From JAMLIN01 sp041676645 (GTDB taxonomy: Bacteria > Pseudomonadota > Gammaproteobacteria > Burkholderiales > Burkholderiaceae_E), in the NCBI GenBank assembly GCA_041676645.1, contig JBAYRO010000007.1:6746-70745 (forward strand): DNA of 64,000 nt, in the 5' to 3' direction. Within the stretch, counting starts at the first letter, position 1, and each line of letters opens with the position of its first letter. The translations under genes were made by a program, and so were the position numbers. This document shows positions 33,536 through 42,023 of the stretch, piece after piece. Under the pieces are notes generated by a model that worked only from the letters and a program-made list of their open reading frames with translations, did not search any database and was not told the origin of the DNA.

Positions 33536-34465
33536 TCAGGGAGCCGGGAAGCCGGCCGGTACCAGCCGTTCGCGATTCTCGGCCATCACTTGCGTGACGA
33601 ATTCGACCCCGGCGCGCACCCGGGGACTGCGCCTGAGATCCTCGTGGTAGACGAGCCAGACGGGCAGGGGTGGCATGGCGCGCGGGACGGCTACGCGGCG
33701 CAGCAAGGGATCGGATTCCGCAGTGAAGCACGGTAGCAAGCCGCAGCCGAGCCCGTCCCGCGCGGCGGCAATCAGCGCCTGCATCGTGTTCGAGCGCAAG
33801 ACGATCCTGTCGGCCGGCACGAGCCTGGCCAGGTGATGTTGCAAGGGCGCGTTGCCGAAGTCGTCCCCATAGGCCAGGAATACCTGGGTTTCGAATGGGC
33901 GTCGGTCGCGCACTGCGGCGTAACAGGCGAAGCCGATTTCGCCGAGACGTTTCGCGACCAGCCCCGGTGTTTCGGGAGGCGCCATTCGAATCGCGAGATC
34001 GGCTTCGCGCCCCGACAGGTCGAGGCGGCGATTCTCCCCGATGAGCTCGATTCGCAGTTCCGGGAAGCTTTTCAGGAATCCACGCACGGCCGGCGCGAGC
34101 AGCGAGGCCACCAGATGCGGCGTGGCGGTCAGGCGGACGGTGCCCGTGGGTCCGCGCGCTGCGCCATCGAGCCGGCGCAGCAGGCGGTTGATCTCGTCCT
34201 CGACCCGCTGCGCCGCCGACGTGACTTCTTCGCCCAGCGGCGTGGGAAACAGGCCGTCGGGTCCGCGTTCGAAGAGTTCGCCGCCGAGTTCGCGCTCGAA
34301 CGCACGCAGTTGCCGGGCGATCGTCGTGTGATCGGTCCCGAGCAACCTTCCGGCGGCCGAAAGCGTTCCACCGCGGTGGACGGCAAGGACGGTCTTGAGT
34401 CGGTCCCAGTTCCCGAGGGTTCGTGCATCCGTGCGTTTTCGCGCAGCCATTGCGAGATTAAACAC
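33536..34465 (-). CDS. LysR-family transcriptional regulator
   Basis: 309 residues (an alternative Met at 34450 would shorten it by 5). The N-terminal winged helix (WDRLKTVLAVHRGGTLSAAG, GTDHTTIARQLRAFERELGG) and a C-terminal periplasmic-binding-protein-like effector domain are clear. Several positions (FLAYGDDFGNAPLQHHL) resemble the small GcvA-like branch. It diverges from the metallo-hydrolase gene at 34523 with 57 bp between starts, so that gene is its likely target. Confidence 0.9.
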   Translation of the reverse strand: MFNLAMAARKRTDARTLGNWDRLKTVLAVHRGGTLSAAGRLLGTDHTTIARQLRAFERELGGELFERGPDGLFPTPLGEEVTSAAQRVEDEINRLLRRLDGAARGPTGTVRLTATPHLVASLLAPAVRGFLKSFPELRIELIGENRRLDLSGREADLAIRMAPPETPGLVAKRLGEIGFACYAAVRDRRPFETQVFLAYGDDFGNAPLQHHLARLVPADRIVLRSNTMQALIAAARDGLGCGLLPCFTAESDPLLRRVAVPRAMPPLPVWLVYHEDLRRSPRVRAGVEFVTQVMAENRERLVPAGFPAP

Positions 34466-34522
34466 GGCTTCCGTTCAGGAATCCACGGCTAGACTGGGGG
34501 CGGACAGATCGAGGGCTGCCTG

Positions 34523-35290
34523 ATGGACATCACACAGATACGCAACGCGACGCTGATCGTGGAACTCGCCGGCACGAGATTCCTGGTCGATCCCATGCTG
34601 GCCGGGCAGGGGGAGCAGCCCCCGTTTCCGGCAACGCCCAATGAGCACTTGCGCAATCCCCTGGTGCCGCTGCCGATGCCACTGGAGGAGGTGTTGCGGG
34701 TCGACGCGGTGATCGTGACGCATACGCATCGCGATCACTGGGACCACGCCGCGGTCGAGGCGATCCCCAAGGACCTGCCGGTCTTCGCCCAGGACGAGGC
34801 CGACCGCGAAAGAATCGCCGCTGCGGGCTTCCGGGACGTACGGCTCATCGACGGCAGCCGCTTCGGGGGCGTCGACCTGGCGAAGACGCCGGGCCAGCAT
34901 GGCAGCGATGATGCGATGGCGAAGATCGGCCCGAGGCTGGGCGAAGTCTGTGGGGTCGTGTTCCGCGCGCCGGGCGAGAAGACGCTTTACCTGGCCGGGG
35001 ACACGGTCTGGAACGAGCATGTGCGCGAAAGCATCGAAAAGCATGTTCCGGAAGTCATCATCCTGAACTGTGGCGATGCCCGGATCAACGGCGTCGGTCC
35101 GATCATCATGGGCCGACAGGATGTACGCGAGGTCTGCCTCGCCGCGCCTGCGGCGCAGATCGTCGCCACGCACCTGGAGGCGGTCAACCATGCGGTGCTT
35201 TCGCGCCGGGAACTGCGGGAATTCCTGATCGAGAACGGCCTGGTCGAGCGTGTCGCGATCCCGGCCGACGGGGAAACGCTCAGGATTTGA
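34523..35290 (+). CDS. MBL-fold metallo-hydrolase, UlaG-like
   Basis: 255 residues. The zinc motif is THTHRDHWDH, followed by GQHGSDD and LAGDTVW, in the pattern of the UlaG/beta-lactamase-like hydrolase group. ATHLEAVNHAVLSR near the C terminus supplies the final His. There is no signal peptide, so the protein is cytoplasmic. The substrate is unknown. The 3' end overlaps the convergent HxlR gene by 11 bp, and the divergent LysR gene probably regulates it. Confidence 0.85.
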   Translation: MDITQIRNATLIVELAGTRFLVDPMLAGQGEQPPFPATPNEHLRNPLVPLPMPLEEVLRVDAVIVTHTHRDHWDHAAVEAIPKDLPVFAQDEADRERIAAAGFRDVRLIDGSRFGGVDLAKTPGQHGSDDAMAKIGPRLGEVCGVVFRAPGEKTLYLAGDTVWNEHVRESIEKHVPEVIILNCGDARINGVGPIIMGRQDVREVCLAAPAAQIVATHLEAVNHAVLSRRELREFLIENGLVERVAIPADGETLRI

Positions 35291-35750
35291 GCCCGGTTGC
35301 CGGCGCTCCCGGTCCGGGTTCGACGACGACGTCGCGCGCCTGCAGCGCCTCGCCGCATTCGGAGCACGTCATGACCGGATCGAAGAGATGGTCGCAGCCG
35401 ACGTGCCGGTGCAGCAGCGGCCGGCCACCGGTCCCGGCCATGTGCACGTCGCCCCAGTGCACGATGGACATCACTACCGGATAGAGGTCCAGGCCCTTCG
35501 GTGTCAGCCGGTACTCATGGCGGACCGGGCGCTGCTGGTAGGCGACCTTCGCCAGCACGCCGTGCGCCACCAGCCTGTTCAGGCGGTCGGCGAGGATCGG
35601 TCGACCGATGCCCAGGCGCACCTGGAAGTCCTCGAATCGCCGGATCTTCAGGAAGCAGTCGCGCAGCACCAGCAGGGTCCAGCGCTCACCGATCACCGCC
35701 AGCGTGCGCGCCACCGAGCAGGGTTGCGCTTCGAGTTCGCTCCATTGCAT
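35280..35750 (-). CDS. HxlR-family transcriptional regulator
   Basis: 156 residues. The HxlR winged helix is evident: CSVARTLAVIGERWTLLVLR, RRFEDFQVRLGIGRPILADR, and YRLTPKGLDLYPVVMSIVHW. A C-terminal extension with CDHLFDPVMTCSECGEAL looks like a small metal-binding knuckle, common in longer members. It lies directly downstream of an SDR gene on the same strand (70 bp gap), so it may report on that gene's substrate. Confidence 0.9.
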   Translation of the reverse strand: MQWSELEAQPCSVARTLAVIGERWTLLVLRDCFLKIRRFEDFQVRLGIGRPILADRLNRLVAHGVLAKVAYQQRPVRHEYRLTPKGLDLYPVVMSIVHWGDVHMAGTGGRPLLHRHVGCDHLFDPVMTCSECGEALQARDVVVEPGPGAPATGLKS

Positions 35751-35820
35751 GGTCCGCTTCCGTCGTCATGCCGGTCGGTCGCGGCGCAGCCTTGCGGCCT
35801 GCGCCATCACGACGGCTGCC

Positions 35821-36594
35821 TCACCATTTCTCGCCGAAGGGCCGGATCTCGAGCTCGAAGGTCCAGGCGTCGCGCGGCTGCTGGTGCAGCATCCAGTAGG
35901 TTTCCGCCACGGCCTCGGGGCGCATCAGCTGGTCGGGCTGGAGATTCGCGATCGCTTCGTCGCCACCCTTGGCGCGGATGCGTTCGCGCACCCAGGCGGT
36001 GTCGACGCCGGCATCGATGACCAGGTGGGCGACGTGGATGCCCTGGGGGCCGAGCTCGCGCGCCATCGATTGCGCCAGCGCACGCAGGCCGAACTTGGCG
36101 CTGGCGAAGGCGACGAAGCCGACGCCGCCGCGCATGCCGGCGGTCGCCCCGGTGAAGAAGATCGAGCCGCGGCCACGCGGCAGCATGTGACGCGCGGCCT
36201 CGCGCCCGGCGAGGAAGCCGGCGAAGCAGGCCATTTCCCAGACCTTGCGGAACACTCGTGCAGTGGTTTCGAGGATCGGGAAGTTGACGTTGGCCCCGAT
36301 ATTGAAGATGCAGGCTTCGAGCGGCGCCTTGGCCTCGGCTTCTGCCAGGAACGCGACCATGTCGTCCTCGTCGCGGGCATCGAGCGAGCGGCCGAAGACG
36401 CGGCCGCCAGCGGCTTCGATCTCCGCCTTCAGAGGCTCGAGCTTCTCGCCCTGCCGGCGCCCGATGAAGACGATGTAGCCCTCGGCGGCGAACCTGCGGG
36501 CGATCGCGGCGCCGATGAAGTCACCGGCGCCGATGACGGCGACCGTGGCATTGCGGGGGGTCGGTGCGCTTGCGGGCGCCTGGCTCGTGCTCAT
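35821..36594 (-). CDS. Short-chain dehydrogenase/reductase family protein with atypical active site
   Basis: 257 residues. The Rossmann start VAVIGAGDFIGAAIARRFA is present, as are FNIGANVN (in place of NNAG) and FFTGATAGMRGG. At the catalytic YxxxK position the sequence is FASAKFG, so the Tyr is Phe while the Lys remains. A classical SDR proton donor is therefore missing; some divergent SDRs look like this. GAGGTGAG precedes the ATG at 36594, and an AT-rich -10-like TAATAT lies near 36640. Confidence 0.8.
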   Translation of the reverse strand: MSTSQAPASAPTPRNATVAVIGAGDFIGAAIARRFAAEGYIVFIGRRQGEKLEPLKAEIEAAGGRVFGRSLDARDEDDMVAFLAEAEAKAPLEACIFNIGANVNFPILETTARVFRKVWEMACFAGFLAGREAARHMLPRGRGSIFFTGATAGMRGGVGFVAFASAKFGLRALAQSMARELGPQGIHVAHLVIDAGVDTAWVRERIRAKGGDEAIANLQPDQLMRPEAVAETYWMLHQQPRDAWTFELEIRPFGEKW

Positions 36595-36644
36595 GTCTCA
36601 CCTCGTGCGATGGCCTCGGGACCGGGTGCCAAGTGGGTTCTATA

Positions 36645-37152
36645 TTAGCACTGACAGGGAGGGCCCGGGTGGCATGCCGGTTTGGGTGGATCAGGGGGCG
36701 GCATCCAGGCCGGCATCGGCGGGAAGTCGGTGCGCGCGGTGCCGTAGTCCGGCATGAAGAGGGTGTCGCCGACGAAAACCGCGTCGCCGACGCGATAGCA
36801 CACGCAGGCCGGCGTATGGCCGGGCGTGTGCATCACTTCGATCCCGAGCTGGCCGAGCCCGACGGTGTCGCCGTCGCGAAACAGGCGGTCGAACTCGCTG
36901 CCGTCAACGGATACGTCGCCGAGGTCGAAGACCGGGCGAAAGCTCGCCTGCACCTTCGGCGTGTGTTCCCCGATCCCGACGGCGGCGCCGGTGCGCTGCT
37001 TCAGGTACGCGGCTGCGCTGAGGTGATCGGCATGGACATGGGTCTCGAGCACCCACGCGAGCGCCAGGCCGCCGTCGGCGGCCGCCGCGAGGATGCGGTC
37101 GGCCGAGGCGAGGCCAGGCGTGTCGCGGTCGCGCGATGCCGCCCGTTCGACT
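36645..37152 (-). pseudogene. Internal fragment of an ETHE1-like metallo-beta-lactamase gene
   Basis: The frame encodes the middle of a persulfide-dioxygenase/glyoxalase-II-like protein: SADRILAAAADGGLALAWVL, ETHVHADHLSAA, GEHTPKVQASFRPVFDL, MHTPGHTPACVCY, VGDTLFMPDYGTARTDFP. There is no start codon before the homology, and the first strands (the VDPV region) are absent. After DFP the sequence turns into a Pro-rich run and stops, dropping about 80 expected residues. Both ends are therefore lost. It directly follows the VOC gene, so a deletion probably fused the two neighbourhoods. Confidence 0.7.
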
Positions 37153-38016
37153 TCAGTCTCGTGGTGGCCGCACGCGATCGGGACGGCCCGACCATTCCCA
37201 GGCCACCGTCTCCCGCGAGATGCCGAGCAGCATCCCGTGCAGGCTCTTCGGATGGACCCAGCAGCCGTCGCGTTCCTGCCCGATCGGCCCGCCGCGCGGC
37301 GTGAGCGTCGCGCCAGCCTCGAGCAGTCTCGCCTTGAGCGCATCGAAGTCGTGGGTCTCGATGTAGCACATGTAGAAGGAGTCGCCACCGCGGCGCTCGA
37401 CGAAGCGACGCATCGCGCCCGGCTGGTCGGCGAAGGTCTGGGACAGTTCGATGCGGTCGAGCCGGTCGGGGTCGAACAGGGTCAGCGTGCCTTCGTAGCC
37501 GAAGCGGCGACTGCCGATCGGTGAAAAGTGCTGCGGATCGATGCCGAACATCTCGACATAGCGGGCCATGACTTCGCGCCAGTCGGATTCGAGGCTGTTG
37601 GTGGCTTCGTAGAAGAAGCTCACCGGCCCGATGCGCGGGCGGACCGCCGATGCCGAGATCGCCATCGGCAGTCCGGCGGTCGTGGTGCCCGGCAGGTACA
37701 GGCGCTCGCCCTCGCGAATGTATGCGGCGCCGACACGATCGAGCCGCTCGGCGAGCGCCTGCGGCGAGGGCGTGCTGTAGCCGGCGGCCAGCAGGCCCTC
37801 GCCCCAGCGATCGAGGTGCTCGCGCACCGGACCCGGCCCGTTCGGTTCGCACAGCTCGATCTCGCTCTCGCCGATCGACATGATCGCGCAATCGGCGGCG
37901 AGCCAGTCGCTGCGGGCCTCGCGCGCCGGTTCGGCGCCGAGGAGCCGTCCGAAGGTCGCGCTCGCCCGCTCGCGCGAATTCACCGCCATCAGCATTCGGT
38001 CGACCCTGTCGAGCAT
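37153..38016 (-). CDS. VOC (glyoxalase/bleomycin-resistance fold) family protein
   Basis: 287 residues with two VOC-like halves: MLDRVDRMLMAVNSRERASA at the start and GPVSFFYEATNSLESDWREV in the middle. IELCEPNGPGP and the HPKSLHGMLLGI ending are strand-and-metal-ligand patterns seen in methylmalonyl-CoA epimerase and lactoylglutathione-lyase relatives. It probably binds a divalent metal and acts on a small carboxylate or CoA ester, but the reaction is not deducible. Confidence 0.75.
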   Translation of the reverse strand: MLDRVDRMLMAVNSRERASATFGRLLGAEPAREARSDWLAADCAIMSIGESEIELCEPNGPGPVREHLDRWGEGLLAAGYSTPSPQALAERLDRVGAAYIREGERLYLPGTTTAGLPMAISASAVRPRIGPVSFFYEATNSLESDWREVMARYVEMFGIDPQHFSPIGSRRFGYEGTLTLFDPDRLDRIELSQTFADQPGAMRRFVERRGGDSFYMCYIETHDFDALKARLLEAGATLTPRGGPIGQERDGCWVHPKSLHGMLLGISRETVAWEWSGRPDRVRPPRD

Positions 38017-38089
38017 GATCCTGTCTCCTTGTCTGTTGTCGGGGCTGCTGGCCCGATTCTAGTCCTGGTGCCTGCCCGGACGGCTCCGG

Positions 38090-38659
38090 TCAGCCGACTG
38101 CGTTGCCCAGGATCAGCGCGATTCCGATGGCGGCGAAGATCGCCGCGGCAACGGCGTGCACCATGCGTACCGGCAGTTGCTGGCCGAAGCGGTCGCCGGC
38201 GAGGACCGCCGGGACGTTGGCGAGCATCATGCCGGCGGTGGTGCCCAGCAGTACCGGCATGAAGTCGCCGAAGCGCGCCGCCAGGGCGATGGTGGCGACC
38301 TGGGTCTTGTCGCCCATCTCGGCCAGGAAGAAGGCGATTAGGGCGGTGCCGAAGACACCGAAGCAGCCGCAGGCGCGGCTCTCGTCGAGCTCCGCCCGGT
38401 CGGGTACCAGCATCCAGGCCGCCATCGCGAGGAACGACAGGCCCAGGCCCCAGCGCAGGACCTGCGGGCTGGCCAGGCTGGTGAGCCAGGTGCCGAGCGC
38501 GCTGGCCGCGGCGTGGTTGGCGAGCGTCGCGACCAGGATGCCGGCGATGATCGGCCAGGGGCGGCGAAAGCGTGCCGCCAGCAGCAAGGACAGCAACTGC
38601 GTCTTGTCGCCGATCTCGGCGAGGGCGACCAGGCCGGTCGAGGCAAGGAAGGCGTCCAT
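38090..38659 (-). CDS. mneA: TMEM165/GDT1-family (UPF0016) manganese exporter
   Basis: 189 residues, six hydrophobic helices in two repeats. Each repeat has the family's signature: ALAEIGDKTQLLSLLL in the first and FLAEMGDKTQVATIAL in the second, whose acidic residues bind the cation. Family members MneA and GDT1 export Mn(II). The start at 38659 (MDAFLASTGLVALAEIGDKT) is where similarity begins; the longer frame upstream lies in the riboswitch leader. Regulation by Mn(II) through that leader fits the function. The symbol is by family analogy. Confidence 0.9.
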   Translation of the reverse strand: MDAFLASTGLVALAEIGDKTQLLSLLLAARFRRPWPIIAGILVATLANHAAASALGTWLTSLASPQVLRWGLGLSFLAMAAWMLVPDRAELDESRACGCFGVFGTALIAFFLAEMGDKTQVATIALAARFGDFMPVLLGTTAGMMLANVPAVLAGDRFGQQLPVRMVHAVAAAIFAAIGIALILGNAVG

Positions 38660-38735
38660 GGACAGGGAGTCGTACGCGGGTCCGGCGATCGATGACCAGG
38701 ACGATGCGCCGCCGCTGGACCCGGTGGTCGCGGCA

Positions 38736-38860
38736 CATCGTCCGTGGTCTCGCCAATCGGCCGCTGCGCGGCCCCCGCTGCGCCATACCGACGCATGGCC
38801 GGCAAGCATGTTGACGCAGCGCCATCGCGTCGCGACGGCGGCTACTCCCCAGGGAGAAGG
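38736..38860 (-). promoter_or_regulatory. yybP-ykoY (Mn2+) riboswitch
   Basis: Reading the minus strand, the leader of the GDT1-family gene contains CTGGGGAGTAGCCG (38853-38840), then GTCAACATGCTTGCC (about 38815-38801) and TTGGCGAGACCACGG (38755-38742). These are the conserved blocks of the yybP-ykoY aptamer as seen before E. coli mntP. A stem CGCTGCG / CGCAGCG encloses the middle block. A leader of about 80 nt separates the aptamer from the ATG. It should switch the exporter on when Mn(II) is high. Confidence 0.85.
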
Positions 38861-38865
38861 GCTGC

Positions 38866-38871
38866 AGTATA
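38866..38871 (-). promoter_or_regulatory. -10 element of the riboswitch leader
   Basis: TATACT on the minus strand, about 7 bp before the predicted first nucleotides of the riboswitch RNA. This matches five of six consensus positions and places the transcription start just before the aptamer. No good -35 is seen. Confidence 0.55.
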
Positions 38872-38920
38872 GCCTACGGCGTCGGTCGGCCCCTGTCGCC
38901 TGCCGTTCCCGGCACGCGGC

Positions 38921-39421
38921 TCAGGCGGTCGGACGCTTGCGCAGCAGATAGCGCTGGCGACCTTCCATCACGAGTACGCCGTGCTGGTTGTGGACCGTCG
39001 AGCGCAGGCCGATGACGCCGGTGGTCCGCTGCGGCACCAGTTCGCTGACCTCGAGCGCCGAGCGCAGGGTGTCGCCCACGAATACCGGTGCGAGGAAGCG
39101 GCTGTCCTGTTCGATGAAGCCCTTCATCGAATCCTCGGTCATGTGCGGGAACAGGCCGGCGCCGGCGGCGGTCTGGATGAGGATCTGGAAGCCGTGCGCC
39201 TGCATGTGCGGCATGCCGCGCGCCCGACAGTACTCGATGTCGTAGTGCGAAGGATGGTTGTCGCCGCTCGCGAGCGAGAAGGCGGCGAACAGCGCATCGG
39301 TGATCGTGCGCGAGGGCAGCACGAAGCGCTCGCCGATATGGAAGTCCTCGAACCAGCGCTGCGGGCACATCGGCTCGTCGGCGGCCGCAAGGGAAGTGTT
39401 GGGGGTCGTGCCCTGCGTCAT
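38921..39421 (-). CDS. MaoC-family dehydratase
   Basis: 166-residue hot-dog-fold protein. The hydratase dyad is in FSLASGDNHPSHYD (Asp and His five residues apart). FRAPVFVGDTL-type sequence appears as FLAPVFVGDTLRSALEV, as in MaoC and (R)-enoyl-CoA hydratases. It probably hydrates or dehydrates an acyl-CoA. It precedes nothing obviously related; the HAD gene ends 34 bp upstream on the same strand. Confidence 0.88.
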   Translation of the reverse strand: MTQGTTPNTSLAAADEPMCPQRWFEDFHIGERFVLPSRTITDALFAAFSLASGDNHPSHYDIEYCRARGMPHMQAHGFQILIQTAAGAGLFPHMTEDSMKGFIEQDSRFLAPVFVGDTLRSALEVSELVPQRTTGVIGLRSTVHNQHGVLVMEGRQRYLLRKRPTA

Positions 39422-39455
39422 CGGTGGGTCCTCATCGGTCTGCAGTCATCCTCGT

Positions 39456-40208
39456 TCAGGAGCGGCTCCTTGCCGCCGGCCTTCCCGGCGGATCCGCATG
39501 CAGCCAGTCGTCGACGGCCCGCAGGCTGTCGAACACCGGCCCGCGATGCATCCGGGATTCCTCCGGCACGGGCCTGTCGTCGAACTCGGGCCGGCGCACC
39601 CAGGCCGTGTGCATGCCCGCGGCGTGTGCCGCCGCGATGTCCAGGTGCCAGTCGTCGCCGACATGCAGGCAGTGCCCGGGAAGGGCGCCCGCGGCTTCGC
39701 AGGCGGCGGCGAATATCCGCGGATCGGGCTTTGCGAAGCCGATCTCGTGCGCGCTGATGGCGGCGCTGAAATGGCGCCCGCAGGGAATCCGGGCGATGTC
39801 GGCGTTGCCGTTGGACAGCGCGACGAGACGATAGCGTTCCGCCCACTGGCAAAGCACCGCCTCGACATCCTCGTAGGGTTCGACCATCTGGCGAGCCGCG
39901 AGGAAGACCTCGAAGGCGGCCTCGGCCAGCCGCGGATCCTCGCCCGCCTCGGCCATTGCGAGGCGCAGGCTTTCGCGGCGCATGAAGCTCGGGTCGTGGG
40001 CCCGATCCGGATGGCGCTCGAGCAACCGCGCGCGCAGGCTCGACCGGCGCCGCGGGTCGAAGCCCGTCGCGGTGGCCGGCGCGTTCTCCGCCAGCCATCG
40101 CGCGAGGCGCGCCTCGGCGGCGATGAGGGTCGGTCGGACCGGCCAGAGCGTATCGTCGAGATCGATGGTAATGGCGAGGATGTCGGTACTGGCGGGACTA
40201 GCGGGCAT
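39456..40208 (-). CDS. HAD-superfamily hydrolase
   Basis: 250 residues. Motif I is TIDLDDTLW (nucleophile Asp16, Asp18), motif II is LSNGNADI, motif III the Lys in GFAKPDPRIF, and motif IV VGDDWHLDIAAA. The alpha-helical cap after motif I marks subclass IA, like phosphoglycolate- and dehalogenase-like enzymes. The start at 40208 overlaps the end of the MscS gene by 11 bp, so they are coupled. The substrate is unknown. Confidence 0.88.
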   Translation of the reverse strand: MPASPASTDILAITIDLDDTLWPVRPTLIAAEARLARWLAENAPATATGFDPRRRSSLRARLLERHPDRAHDPSFMRRESLRLAMAEAGEDPRLAEAAFEVFLAARQMVEPYEDVEAVLCQWAERYRLVALSNGNADIARIPCGRHFSAAISAHEIGFAKPDPRIFAAACEAAGALPGHCLHVGDDWHLDIAAAHAAGMHTAWVRRPEFDDRPVPEESRMHRGPVFDSLRAVDDWLHADPPGRPAARSRS

Positions 40209-41379
40209 GCGCCATCTCCCCCGTCGGATGCGGTGTTGCGGGTGCGCCGGGCGCGCAGGCGTCGTCGGGTACGCCGTCGGCATCGGGCGGCATGCCCGAC
40301 CATCCGGGCTCCTGCGGCAGGTGCACCGTGCGGGTCGGCAGTGCGACCTCGGCGCCGTGCCCGGTGATGATCTGGCCGATGCGCAGAAGGACATCGTGCT
40401 TGATTTCATGGAAGCGCACCCAGACGACCGTGTTCGCAAAGCAGTAGATGTAGATCTCGAGGCCCGAGACATCGTACTTGTTGAACGCGACGATCATCGT
40501 CTGGGTGGTGTCTATGCCTTCGTGGGCCGTCAGCATCGCCTTGATGTCATCGACGATCGCGGCCATCTTCGGCAGGTCGGCATAGCGGATCGCGATCCTC
40601 TCGGTCAGCCGCCGGTGCGTCATCCGGGAGGGGTTCTCGACCACTACGGTGGTGAACAGCGCATTGGGCACGTAGATCGGGTTCTTGTTGAAGGCGCGGA
40701 CCCGGGTATGGCGCCAGTTGATCTGCTCGACGAAGCCTTCGATCTCCTTGTCCGGGGAACGGATCCAGTCGCCGACCGAAAAGGGCCGGTCGAGATAGAT
40801 CGTCAGGCCGCCGAGGAAGTTGGCCAGGACGTCGCGGGCGGCGAAGCCGACGGCGATGCCGCCGATGCCACCCAGGGCGAGCAGGCTGGTGATCGACAGG
40901 CCGAAGACCTGCATGGTCATCAGGACGGCGACGATGACCACGGCCAGCCGGGCGAGCTTGGACAGCGCATCCAGGGTGGTGATGTCGGGCGTCTCGCCGC
41001 GGGCGAGCCGGGCCCGCAGCGCGCTCGCGCTGAATTCGCGGATGAAGTGGGCCGAGAACCAGGCGATGCACAGGATCGTCGCCACCTTGCGCAGCGCATG
41101 GACGGATTCGGCCAGCGGCGCCGCGGTCTGGGTCTGGAGGAGCAGCAGGACCTGGGAGATGCCGACCGCCAGCACCAGTACCTGCAAGGGACGGCGGGCG
41201 CACTTGACGAGAATCTCGCCCCAATGGCCGCCGGCGCGCGTCACGATGCGCCCGGTCAGGCGCAGCAGGAACCCGGCCGCGACGCCCACGACGACCGTCA
41301 GCAGGATGATCAGCAGGATCTGGATGAACCAGGGCTCCACGATGAAATCGAGGCCCAGGCGATCGGCGATGGCTTGCAT
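40198..41379 (-). CDS. MscS-family mechanosensitive channel
   Basis: 393 residues. Several N-terminal helices are followed by the pore-lining helix LLALGGIGGIAVGFAARDVL (about 167-186) and the beta domain GLTIYLDRPFSVGDWIR. FVEQINWRHTRVRAFNKNPIYVPNALF is the conserved MscS extension. It should release solutes on osmotic downshock. The C-terminal 40 residues are Pro/Ala-rich and not family-conserved. It lies between the MarR-family gene and the HAD gene. Confidence 0.92.
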   Translation of the reverse strand: MQAIADRLGLDFIVEPWFIQILLIILLTVVVGVAAGFLLRLTGRIVTRAGGHWGEILVKCARRPLQVLVLAVGISQVLLLLQTQTAAPLAESVHALRKVATILCIAWFSAHFIREFSASALRARLARGETPDITTLDALSKLARLAVVIVAVLMTMQVFGLSITSLLALGGIGGIAVGFAARDVLANFLGGLTIYLDRPFSVGDWIRSPDKEIEGFVEQINWRHTRVRAFNKNPIYVPNALFTTVVVENPSRMTHRRLTERIAIRYADLPKMAAIVDDIKAMLTAHEGIDTTQTMIVAFNKYDVSGLEIYIYCFANTVVWVRFHEIKHDVLLRIGQIITGHGAEVALPTRTVHLPQEPGWSGMPPDADGVPDDACAPGAPATPHPTGEMAHAR

Positions 41380-41494
41380 GGACGGCTGTCGAATCGGCCC
41401 GGGACGCGGGCGCGGAAGGTCGATCGGCCCGCTGAGTGTAAACGGAGCGCGCGCGATCCGCCCTCGCCGGCGGCCGGCGTGGCAGTGGCGCTGT

Positions 41495-42019
41495 TCAGGC
41501 CTCGCGCAAGGGCGCCCGGCTCTGGGTGTTGTTGGCGTCGGCGAGCCGGGCGAGCAGCTGGAGCAGAAGTTCCTGCTCGTGTGGCGCCAGCGGCGCGAGG
41601 ATCCGCTGTTGCGTCCGCTCCACCGACTCGGTGACGGCCGCGAGCAGCGCCTCGCCGGCGGGACTGAGCCCGACGTGCTTGGAGCGCCGGTCGCGGCCGC
41701 CGACCAGGCGCTCCACCAGTCCGCGCTCCTGCAGCTTGCGCAGCACCAGCGCGGCGGTCGTCCGGTCGAGCGCGGCGCGCCGACCGAGGCTCGCCTGGTC
41801 GGATGGCCCGTGGCGGGCCAGCGTCGCCAGCGCGGCGAACTGCAGGGGGGTCAGTTCATAGTCGCGGCATTCGTCGAGGAAGATCCCCACGGCGATCTGC
41901 TGGCAGCGCCGCAGCAGGTGGCCGGGCATGCTCGCGAAGGCCGCCGGCCCGCTCGTGGAATCGGCGGCCGCCGACCCGCACGCGGGGGCCGGGCTCGGCG
42001 GATCGAAGTTCGTGCGCAT
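41495..42019 (-). CDS. MarR-family transcriptional regulator
   Basis: 174 residues. The winged helix is clear: YELTPLQFAALATLARHGPS, LDRTTAALVLRKLQERGLVE, RDRRSKHVGLSPAGEALL (wing with the conserved DxR). The N-terminal 25 residues are Pro/Ala-rich. The start at 42019 lies 4 bp after the gentisate dioxygenase stop, so it is co-transcribed with the aromatic genes and probably represses them in the absence of 3-hydroxybenzoate or gentisate. Confidence 0.9.
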   Translation of the reverse strand: MRTNFDPPSPAPACGSAAADSTSGPAAFASMPGHLLRRCQQIAVGIFLDECRDYELTPLQFAALATLARHGPSDQASLGRRAALDRTTAALVLRKLQERGLVERLVGGRDRRSKHVGLSPAGEALLAAVTESVERTQQRILAPLAPHEQELLLQLLARLADANNTQSRAPLREA

Positions 42020-42023
42020 GGCT

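Noticed and set aside
36595..36644. Small gene before the SDR
   Set aside because: The gap holds only a TAATAT -10-like sequence and the end of the truncated metallo-beta-lactamase frame.
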